Origin: a virus
Virus record (IMG/VR): IMGVR_UViG_3300037010_000548
Coordinates: 1-27,203 of that record
Strand: one strand, 5' to 3'
DNA length: 27,203 nt
The position numbers were made by a program, and so were the translations under genes. Shown one piece after another: positions 21,054 to 27,203 of the stretch (position 1 is its first letter; the number at the start of each line of letters is the position of its first letter). The notes beneath the pieces are model-generated. The model did no database searches. It was not told the origin of the DNA and was given only the letters and a program-made list of their open reading frames with translations.

Positions 21054-21608
21054 ATGAACACTTTAACAATCGCTACCCCTGTACTATCGTCACAAGACAT
21101 CCGCGCTGGTGAACTTGCCAGCGAACTTGCCGCAAAACTTATGGGCTTGGCTAAGGGCGCGTCTGCCCTTATGCTTGAGACCGCGCAAGCATGGGTTAAA
21201 ACGCTTGATAAAGCGCATCTAATAACCGCGCATGGTTTGGCAGTTATGCGCATCACAGAAGCCCACAAGGGCAGTGAGGCGGCACAACGTCGAGTGACTA
21301 GCACTATGCTTGGTCAGCTCAAGACGGTACTAACAGCCGTCGAAGATGGGCGTGCGAACAGCGATAAAGTGGCACGCGCTAAGAACTGGTCTACCTTGTT
21401 GACCTATTGCACGCCTAAGCGTGAAGCCGACGAGAGCGAGCCGCTCGACGTGATTAGTGACCGCCTTATTACCCTATGCCTATTTGCGATTAAAAACGAA
21501 ATGAGTTTGTCCGACCTTGAGGACGAGCTAACCAGCGCATGGGATACCGCGCAAGCCGAGATGAACCGTAAGGCGGCAAGCAAGAAAGAGACTGACGACG
21601 ACGAATAA
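21054..21608 (+). CDS. Early protein of unknown function, 184 residues
   Basis: An almost wholly helical soluble protein with AAGGAA before the ATG. It contains long alanine- and leucine-rich helices (GELASELAAKLMGLAKGASA, LITAHGLAVMRITEAHKGSE) and a basic middle (SDKVARAKNWSTLLTYCTPK). It ends in a highly charged tail (KKETDDDE). It has its own promoter and ends at tandem terminators, so it is transcribed separately. Its high helix content and charge would suit a DNA- or protein-binding early factor. I do not recognise a family. Confidence 0.78.
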   Translation: MNTLTIATPVLSSQDIRAGELASELAAKLMGLAKGASALMLETAQAWVKTLDKAHLITAHGLAVMRITEAHKGSEAAQRRVTSTMLGQLKTVLTAVEDGRANSDKVARAKNWSTLLTYCTPKREADESEPLDVISDRLITLCLFAIKNEMSLSDLEDELTSAWDTAQAEMNRKAASKKETDDDE

Positions 21609-21627
21609 CAACCCATAACAGCAGAGA

Positions 21628-21652
21628 AGCCCCCCATAATGGGGGCTTTTTT
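21628..21652 (+). terminator. Intrinsic terminator 1
   Basis: AGCCCCC and GGGGGCT form a 7-bp stem with a 6-nt loop, followed by TTTTT. It lies 20 nt after the stop of the 184-residue gene. Confidence 0.9.
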
Positions 21653-21671
21653 GTGTCTGAAATAATAATGA

Positions 21672-21695
21672 AGCCCGCTATATGTGGGCTTTTTT
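21672..21695 (+). terminator. Intrinsic terminator 2
   Basis: AGCCCGC and GTGGGCT pair (one G-T) around TATAT and are followed by a T-run. It stands in tandem with the first terminator, insulating the early gene from the packaging module. Confidence 0.88.
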
Positions 21696-21803
21696 GTGCC
21701 CAAACTCCCGCTGAGAGCAGAAAAATCGCGGCTCCGAAAACCCTCCTCCTCCTCCTCCTCGCAAGCTCGTCGTCGTCGTCGTCGGGTTTTCGTCGCGTCT
21801 ATA

Positions 21804-21866
21804 GGTGTTCGCAAGCTCACGCCCTATAGGCTCGCGGCGCGTCCAACGGTGTTCGCAAGCTCACGC
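21804..21866 (+). repeat. Pair of 19-bp direct repeats
   Basis: GGTGTTCGCAAGCTCACGC occurs at 21804-21822 and 21848-21866. Each copy sits in the loop or inner stem of a different imperfect inverted repeat. A shorter related sequence, CTCGCAAGCTCG, is at 21758-21769. Confidence 0.85.
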
Positions 21867-21949
21867 GTTATGGGGGGTGAGGGTACACCCCCCCGGCCCC
21901 CCGCCTACCTTCTACGTCTGCCCCTCATAGTTTTTTTAATTTTTCCCAT

Positions 21950-22007
21950 GTATAATTATACAAACGCGAAAAATTTTCGCCCCAAAAACTCAAAGGTATA
22001 ATTATAC
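21950..22007 (+). promoter_or_regulatory. Two GTATAATTATAC palindromes before the packaging module
   Basis: The 12-bp palindrome occurs at 21950-21961 and 21996-22007, 46 bp apart. It contains TATAAT on both strands and also occurs at 9111-9122 (a likely promoter) and 19891-19902. No good -35 box precedes either copy, so a phage activator or an altered polymerase may be needed. The second copy ends directly at the ATG at 22008. Confidence 0.55.
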
Positions 22008-22214
22008 ATGACAGCCCCAACACCAAAAACCAACGAGGACGTAGTGATCGAAGGGGTGGTAAGCTGCTACTGCTCAGACTGCGGCACCTATCGACCAGCA
22101 AACACATTCGGTAGCAATGCCCGCGCACGAAACGGACGGACTACGTATTGCAAGCACCACCACCGAATCCGCGTCTCTAAATCACGAGGACTAACAAGTG
22201 CCAAACCTAAGTGA
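22008..22214 (+). CDS. Small zinc-ribbon protein
   Basis: A 68-residue basic protein. Cysteines in CYCSDCG (20-26) and the later YCKHHH (47-52) make a probable zinc-binding knuckle, C-x2-C...C-x2-H, with a basic tail (RIRVSKSRG). Such zinc-ribbon proteins occur beside phage terminase genes and resemble the metal-binding part of HNH proteins, but the H-N-H catalytic core is not visible. The ATG directly follows a GTATAATTATAC element. Translation may be leaderless or use AAAGG 11 nt upstream. It overlaps the next gene by 17 nt. Confidence 0.7.
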   Translation: MTAPTPKTNEDVVIEGVVSCYCSDCGTYRPANTFGSNARARNGRTTYCKHHHRIRVSKSRGLTSAKPK

Positions 22215-22755
22215 CCTCAACATGGAGTTGGATGCACTACTCCCAATAGCCCCGCCCCCTCCAACGGAATTACCAACTGGAGCTCCCAGTAGCGGTGTTA
22301 CACTTTCACCGAAAGCCAAAACAACGCTGGCCCCTTCTGGTGTAGTAAATTACCCTGCAGCATTACCGGTAGAGTTGGCGTTAGGGGAAATCCCAGATGC
22401 CTTGATCGCAGAGACTTACGGGATGACACTCGAAGAACTCGACGAGTTAAAAGCAAACCCGTCGTTCGATGCGGCTGTAGTAGCTTGGCGTTCTAAGATT
22501 AAAGACGATGGGTTAGGGTTTAAGATCAAGGCCGCACTACTCGCAGAGCAAGCGTTACCGGTAGCGTGGACGCTTATCAATAGTGTGGACACACCGGCAG
22601 CGACACGCGCCGATCTCGTTAAGTGGTTGGCAGATGCCAGCGGGCAGTCGCAGAAAGGACGCGGTACTGGCGAGACAGGTCCCAAATTCGCACTACAAAT
22701 TAACATCGGTGGCACATCACACAACGTGGTTGTTGACGCAGAAATGGAGGACTAA
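22198..22755 (+). CDS. Putative terminase small subunit
   Basis: A 185-residue protein directly before the large terminase. I take the GTG at 22198 as start because GAGG lies 8 nt upstream. The next ATG is at 22221. The N-terminal 55 residues are proline-rich and probably disordered. Residues 60-125 (LALGEIPDALIAETYGMTLE, then NPSFDAAVVAWRSK and GLGFKIKAALLAEQAL) form the helix-turn-helix plus helical segment typical of small terminase or DNA-packaging proteins that recognise the packaging site. The C-terminal tail has a beta strand (FALQINIGG). The assignment rests on pattern and position. Confidence 0.78.
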   Translation: MPNLSDLNMELDALLPIAPPPPTELPTGAPSSGVTLSPKAKTTLAPSGVVNYPAALPVELALGEIPDALIAETYGMTLEELDELKANPSFDAAVVAWRSKIKDDGLGFKIKAALLAEQALPVAWTLINSVDTPAATRADLVKWLADASGQSQKGRGTGETGPKFALQINIGGTSHNVVVDAEMED

Positions 22756-24134
22756 TGCAAGTATATACCGCCCCCAAAACAGTAGCTGAGATGTTACAAG
22801 ATAATGGTAAGATGCGCGTCATCATGGGCCCAGTAGGTTCCGGTAAATCAACAGGGTGCATCATGGAGCTAGCCCTCCGTGCCGCTGCACAGTTACCGGG
22901 ACCAGATGGTATTCGCCGCACGCGATTCGCGGTTATCCGTAACACAATGCCAATGCTACGAGATACGACGATCAAGACATTCCTCGATTGGTTCCCACCA
23001 GGTGTCGCCGGTGAATGGCGTATGACGGACAAAGCGTTCATCATCAAGGCAGACGGTATCCACTGCGAAGTCTTGTTCCGTGCCCTCGATGAAGCGGACG
23101 ATGTGTCTAAGCTCCTGTCTTTAGAATTGACAGGCGCGTATATTAACGAGTGCCGAGAGATTAAGCAGGAGATCGTCGAGGGTCTCATGAAACGTATCGG
23201 CCGTTACCCATCGAAGAAGGATGGAGTCGGCTGTTCATGGTACGGTATCTGGGCAGATACTAACCCGCCAGAGTATGACTCTTGGTGGTATAAAATGATG
23301 GAGAAGATCGATGGTGAGAATGGGTGGCATGTATATAGGCAGCCTAGTGGACGGAGTCCTTTTGCGGAGAACATTGAAAATCTGCCAGATGACTATTATG
23401 TCACTACCGGACTGTCAGAGGAGTATGTTCGAGTCTACATTGATGGCGAATATGGGACGTCGCGCTCGGGTAAGCCGGTCTACGAGAACACCTTTAAGCG
23501 GTCGTACCACGTAGCAGAGCAGGAGATGCGTGCTGTTAAGACTGCGACGCTTGTTATTGGCCTAGATTTTGGGCGAACACCGTCCGCTGTGTTCGGGCAA
23601 CTCATGCCAAACGGTGTTATGTGCATATATGATGAGGTTTTAGGGGAGAATATCGGGCTCGAACGGTACCTTGAGACCATGCTCAAGCCTAAATTAGCGT
23701 CTCCAGAGTACGCAGGAATGCGGACTTTAGTCATCGGAGACCCCGCTGGCATAGCGAAACAGCAGGGGAATGACCTATCAATGTTCGATATTCTACGAAA
23801 AGCAGGGCTAGCAGCGTACCCAGCACCTAGTAATGACCCCGATGTTCGGGTTATGGCGGTCGAACATTACCTCAGTCAGCAGGTTTTGGGCAAGTCAGCC
23901 TTCCTCATTAACCCCAGATGTAAGGTTGTTATCCGAGGATTCGAGTATGGGTACCGGTTTAAGGAGAATAAAAACGGCACGTTGACTGGGCTGATCGATA
24001 AAAACGCGTTCTCGCACCCACACGATGCGCTACAATATCTAGCATTAGGGATTAAATCAAACTACATAGCGCGAGTCACACGCACCGCAGCTAACGTAGG
24101 TCGAACAACTATTGACGGCACAGGATGGACATGA
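22755..24134 (+). CDS. terL: Terminase large subunit
   Basis: A 459-residue packaging motor and nuclease. Walker A is GPVGSGKS (25-32). The Walker B-type region is LTGAYINECRE, with Glu132 as the likely catalytic base. The RNase H-like nuclease domain shows GLDFG (Asp271), VIGDPAG (Asp329) and HPHDAL (Asp424), the three metal-binding aspartates. The protein drives DNA into the prohead with ATP and cuts concatemers. The ATG overlaps the stop of the small subunit (TAATG), and its end overlaps the portal start. Its length is usual for the shorter terminases. Confidence 0.95.
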   Translation: MQVYTAPKTVAEMLQDNGKMRVIMGPVGSGKSTGCIMELALRAAAQLPGPDGIRRTRFAVIRNTMPMLRDTTIKTFLDWFPPGVAGEWRMTDKAFIIKADGIHCEVLFRALDEADDVSKLLSLELTGAYINECREIKQEIVEGLMKRIGRYPSKKDGVGCSWYGIWADTNPPEYDSWWYKMMEKIDGENGWHVYRQPSGRSPFAENIENLPDDYYVTTGLSEEYVRVYIDGEYGTSRSGKPVYENTFKRSYHVAEQEMRAVKTATLVIGLDFGRTPSAVFGQLMPNGVMCIYDEVLGENIGLERYLETMLKPKLASPEYAGMRTLVIGDPAGIAKQQGNDLSMFDILRKAGLAAYPAPSNDPDVRVMAVEHYLSQQVLGKSAFLINPRCKVVIRGFEYGYRFKENKNGTLTGLIDKNAFSHPHDALQYLALGIKSNYIARVTRTAANVGRTTIDGTGWT

Positions 24135-26230
24135 TGGGCGTACTACAGGTAGCGAGTTTACAGGATTTGGCAGCGCAGGATGCACAGGCATTGGCGATTG
24201 CACAGGCAGCAGCGGCTACGTCTGCGCCTGACATGCGTCAGTTGGCGGCACATGTCCGTACACTATGGGCAGATGCCAAGAACCACAAGCTGAAGGCTAT
24301 CAACGGTCGACTGATCGCGGCACTCGAAGCGAAGCAGGGGGTGTATGATTCGTCACGCCTAGCGAGTATCCGTAAATTCGGCGGGTCGGAAGCATACATA
24401 CGTATATCATCTAACAAGATGCGTACCGCGTCGGCGTGGATTCGTGATGTGTATACAGTTCCAGGTGAGCGACCATGGGGGTTTGACCTAACACCTCAGC
24501 CGGAACTACCAGAGGACGTTGAGTTGGCGATCGACTCACGTATCGCACAGATGGCACTCGCTGCCGCTGAAGCTGGTATGCCGCTGACTGCGGACGAGGT
24601 TGAGTTGATCCACCAAGGGCAGGTCGATGCTGCCAATAAAGTAATGCAGGACATCTTGCCAGAGGTCGAGTCACAGGTTGATGACGTTATGACCGAAGGC
24701 GGGTTCTATAAAGCGCTAGGCCAAGTTATTGAGGACTTGACTACGTACCCATGCGGGTTTATGCGCGGACCAACACTACGTATGCAGCCGGTCATCGAGT
24801 GGAAGCCAGGTATCACGGGTGCGGTTGAACCGACGGTAGAGCGTAAAGTTGTTAAGCAGTTCGATCGAGTGTCACCTTTTGACATCTACCCCGGCCCATA
24901 CAACACGGACTGTCATGACGGGTACATCATCCAGTTACACCGTGTCACGAGCCGTGACCTATTTGACTTGATCGGTGTCGAAGGGTATGACGAGAAGGCT
25001 ATCCGTGAAGTGCTCGAGAAGTTTGGGCGTGGGGGCGGGTCCGACTGGTTAGGGTTCACCGACCAGTCACAGCGTAACACACTCGAGAACAAACCAGCGG
25101 CTAACGGGGCTACGATGGCGAAGCGAGCCGTCATGGACGCGGTCGAGCTGTGGGGGTACGCGTCAGGTGCGCAGTTGAAAGAGTTCAATATCAGCGGTAT
25201 CGATGACGACCTGAAGGAGTACCCCGTGTCAGTGTGGATGGTAGAGGACATTGTTATTAAGGCAGTGCTGAACCCAGACCCGCTCGGACGAACACCATAC
25301 GCGAAAGCGAGTTATGAGGAAGTTGCCGGCTCATTCTGGGGTAACGGTATCTACGATTTGATGGCCGACCTGCAGGACGTAGCTAACGCCGCCGTCCGCA
25401 ACATGGTGAATAATATGGGCTTTTCTTCTGGTCCGATGATCGGGGTTAACTACGATCGACTGGCACCAGGTGAGAGTGTTGACACGTTACACCCGCTGAA
25501 AGTATTCAAGCTAGCGTCTAACGGCGGGTTCGGTATGGAGAGCGGTAAGCTGTTAGAGTTCTACCAGCCAGACAGCCATGTGCAGGAGCTAGCCTTTGTG
25601 TTGGACAACTTCACTAAGATGGCAGACGATGTTACCGGTATCCCACGATACATAGGCGGTAATGAGAAAGTAGGCGGGGCAGGTCGTACGGCTACAGGGC
25701 TATCGATGCTGATGCAGGCTGCGTCTAATACACTCAAGACGGTAATCAACAACATCGATGATGGTGTCATTGTTCCGATCCTAGAGCGTACGTATATGTA
25801 CATGCTGCAGCACGAGCCAACAATGGCAATGCGTCGTACTGATGCGAAGATCACGCCACGCGGTGCTAACAAACTGGCAGTTAAAGATGTCATGGCAGTG
25901 CGTCGTAACGAGTTCTTGGTATCGACAAATAACCCAGTCGACAACATGCTAGTCGGTAACGCGGTGCGTTATGAGATGCTGGCACAGCAGGCGAAAGAGT
26001 TAGGGTTTATTATGCCGACGGTGCGGGAGCGATTCATGCAGGGTATGGAGCCGGGAATGCCACAAGGCCCAGCCGCAGGAGCGCCAGCTAACCCGATGGC
26101 GCAGTACGGATCGGATGCAGGTGAGACAGGAGTACCCGATTTAGGGGGTAATCCGGGGAATCCTGAACCAGAAACGGGAAGCCAACTACTTAACGGGCAT
26201 CCAGTAGTTGACAATACGGGCGACATGTGA
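24131..26230 (+). CDS. Portal protein
   Basis: About 699 residues, a large podovirus-type portal. The frame has ATG codons at 24125, 24131 and 24134. I prefer 24131, which overlaps the terminase stop (ATGA) and has AGGA 5 nt upstream. Features are the AWIRDVYTVPGERPWGFDL region, FDRVSPFDIYPGP, YEEVAGSFWGNGIYDLM, then DVANAAVRNMVNNMGFSSGP and YIGGNEKVGGAGRTATGLSM, all familiar from long portal proteins. The last 60 residues are low-complexity (PQGPAAGAPANP). It forms the dodecameric ring at the head vertex through which DNA enters. Confidence 0.93.
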   Translation: MMGVLQVASLQDLAAQDAQALAIAQAAAATSAPDMRQLAAHVRTLWADAKNHKLKAINGRLIAALEAKQGVYDSSRLASIRKFGGSEAYIRISSNKMRTASAWIRDVYTVPGERPWGFDLTPQPELPEDVELAIDSRIAQMALAAAEAGMPLTADEVELIHQGQVDAANKVMQDILPEVESQVDDVMTEGGFYKALGQVIEDLTTYPCGFMRGPTLRMQPVIEWKPGITGAVEPTVERKVVKQFDRVSPFDIYPGPYNTDCHDGYIIQLHRVTSRDLFDLIGVEGYDEKAIREVLEKFGRGGGSDWLGFTDQSQRNTLENKPAANGATMAKRAVMDAVELWGYASGAQLKEFNISGIDDDLKEYPVSVWMVEDIVIKAVLNPDPLGRTPYAKASYEEVAGSFWGNGIYDLMADLQDVANAAVRNMVNNMGFSSGPMIGVNYDRLAPGESVDTLHPLKVFKLASNGGFGMESGKLLEFYQPDSHVQELAFVLDNFTKMADDVTGIPRYIGGNEKVGGAGRTATGLSMLMQAASNTLKTVINNIDDGVIVPILERTYMYMLQHEPTMAMRRTDAKITPRGANKLAVKDVMAVRRNEFLVSTNNPVDNMLVGNAVRYEMLAQQAKELGFIMPTVRERFMQGMEPGMPQGPAAGAPANPMAQYGSDAGETGVPDLGGNPGNPEPETGSQLLNGHPVVDNTGDM

Positions 26231-26287
26231 TTACATACGTAGTCGCAAGTACCATAATTTACAATACGAATACCACGGAGGCTCGTA

Positions 26288-26533
26288 ATGAAGCTAACAG
26301 AACAGCAGTTTGAGCGTTTAGTGCGCCTGAGTACCACCGCAGAGTGGCAAGATGTGCAGGAGATTATCTCGGGCATGATCGGCGAGCAACTCGTTGCAAC
26401 TATGTATATCGATAAAGCTGACGTAGATGCGGCACGATTTATGGCTAGAGGACTAACAACATTCCGCGATGAAGTGAATAATGCTGTTGGTAACCTAGAA
26501 GCAATCCGCAAAGCACAAGCAGGTGCTGCGTAA
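26288..26533 (+). CDS. Small head-module protein
   Basis: An 81-residue helical protein (TEQQFERLVRLSTTAEWQDV ... IRKAQAGAA) with GGAGG 6 nt before the ATG. It lies between portal and scaffold-like genes and shares a TAATG junction with the latter. Small helical proteins in this position are common in podovirus-like head modules. The exact role is unknown. Confidence 0.75.
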   Translation: MKLTEQQFERLVRLSTTAEWQDVQEIISGMIGEQLVATMYIDKADVDAARFMARGLTTFRDEVNNAVGNLEAIRKAQAGAA

Positions 26534-27203
26534 TGAGCGTAGTATCTAAAGCACAGGAGGCAGGTGCGGCAGCCGATGAATTAATTCGTCAGTTGTCAAC
26601 TGCCCAACAAGGTCTCCCACAGGAGCAAGCAGTGAGTGCCGCCGCAGATGACACGGCTACGCCGCCATCTGCCGGTACTGAAGAAGGATTTACACAACCC
26701 GTAGCGCAAACGGACACTGTAGTAGAACCAACGGACCCACCAGCGACGCCAGTAGATGACCAGTCATACCGCGCCAAGTATGAAGTATTGCAAGGCAAGT
26801 ATAACGCTGAGGTTCCCCGCCTACACGCACAGATCAAAGAGTTGAAGGGCACAATTGCAGATATGCAGATGTCCCTAAACAATGCGACAGCGCAGGCAGC
26901 ACCGGCAGCTAGTACCCCAAGCAGCTCGACTAGCGGGTTTGACCCTTTATCAGTTGTTGATAAGCAGGTTCTCGAGGACTACCCGCCTGAACTCTTACGT
27001 GCAGCGGCAAAGATGGCAGAAGCTATCGCCGATAACCGCATGGCGGAGACATCAAGTAAGATGGATGCCCGAGTTGACCAGCTTAAACAAGAACTAACGG
27101 TAGAGGAATTTGATCAAACATTGCGTTCCACTATCGGACGCTTTGATGAGATCAACCGCGATCAACAGTTTATTTCGTGGTTAGGGAATGTGGACCCACG
27201 CAG
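26533..27203 (+). CDS. Partial scaffold-like protein
   Basis: The frame opens at the ATG at 26533 (TAATG junction) and remains open for 223 codons to the right edge, so the C-terminus is missing. The first 75 residues are acidic, Ala/Pro/Thr-rich and probably disordered. Residues 79-115 (YRAKYEVLQGKYNAEVPRL, then helical QIKELKGTIADM) match a signature I associate with scaffold-type proteins of phages with similar portals. After a Ser/Pro linker come further helices (DARVDQLKQELTVEEF). Scaffold proteins guide coat assembly and then leave the head. The coat gene would be expected just outside the window. Confidence 0.8.
   Translation, partial: MSVVSKAQEAGAAADELIRQLSTAQQGLPQEQAVSAAADDTATPPSAGTEEGFTQPVAQTDTVVEPTDPPATPVDDQSYRAKYEVLQGKYNAEVPRLHAQIKELKGTIADMQMSLNNATAQAAPAASTPSSSTSGFDPLSVVDKQVLEDYPPELLRAAAKMAEAIADNRMAETSSKMDARVDQLKQELTVEEFDQTLRSTIGRFDEINRDQQFISWLGNVDPR

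Larger units (their letters stand above)
21696..22007. other. GC-rich repeat-filled noncoding region before the packaging genes
   Basis: No believable gene. The region holds (CCT)6 at 21742-21759, (CGT)5 at 21768-21782, two 19-bp copies of GGTGTTCGCAAGCTCACGC (21804-21822 and 21848-21866), a CTATAGG/CCTATAG stem at 21799-21829 around the first copy, and an 8-bp G/C stem at 21872-21893. A T-rich stretch and two GTATAATTATAC palindromes follow. Its place just before terminase would suit a packaging (cos or pac) site, but this is inference. Confidence 0.5.

Noticed and set aside
21684-22001. A 105-codon rightward frame across the trinucleotide repeats
   Set aside because: It encodes runs of Ser and Arg from the CCT and CGT repeats, begins inside a terminator and has no start site. 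The region is noncoding.

Overview
This window is a segment of a double-stranded DNA tailed phage (Caudoviricetes). It encodes a small terminase-like protein, terminase large subunit, portal and scaffold-like protein in order, together with a phage-type family A DNA polymerase, nucleotide-pool enzymes and one CCA-encoding tRNA. Genes are tightly packed with ATGA, TAATG or GTGA overlaps and consensus sigma-70-like promoters, so the host is probably a Gram-negative bacterium. I cannot name it. No lysogeny genes are visible. Both ends of the window cut through genes.

Layout. (1) Positions 1-19616 are read leftward in four blocks, each behind a recognisable promoter. Block A (promoter 19703-19731) holds nine small proteins of mostly unknown role, including a helix-turn-helix protein and a pair of paralogues. 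Block B (promoter 16506-16534) starts with a tRNA-Ile(CAT), followed by a Tad2-domain protein (anti-Thoeris family), an Acb2-family protein (anti-CBASS), a highly structured 130-nt leader, a MoxR-type AAA ATPase, a metallopeptidase-VWA protein and five unrecognised proteins. Block C (promoter 9116-9144) is the replication and nucleotide module: a MazG/PRA-PH-like NTP pyrophosphohydrolase, ThyX, a dATP/dGTP diphosphohydrolase-like protein, a LigA-related small protein, NrdB, DNA polymerase, a Cas4/RecB-like nuclease, a VRR-NUC nuclease and an SNF2-like helicase, with several tiny membrane proteins between them. Block D (promoter 385-413) continues off the left edge.

(2) Positions 19617-20722 carry no convincing protein gene. 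This divergent region has an AT-rich stretch, about 14 TTTCCA/TGGAAA motifs, four CAAGTCCTTT repeats, perfect inverted repeats and a consensus promoter with no gene directly behind it. I read it as a replication origin and control region. (3) Two short rightward genes (20723-21608) each have their own near-duplicate promoter and leader, and end at two tandem terminators. (4) Positions 21696-22007 are noncoding, GC-rich and full of short repeats. (5) From 22008 rightward comes the packaging and head module.

The most notable points are the adjacent Tad2 and Acb2 genes flanked by a 14-bp copy of the tRNA 3' end, the MoxR/metallopeptidase-VWA cassette with its unknown partners, and a leader element (AACATTAAC, then an 11-nt hairpin with compensating stem changes, then exactly 13 nt to the start codon) shared by three genes on both strands. 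All family assignments come from reading motifs by eye; no database search was run.
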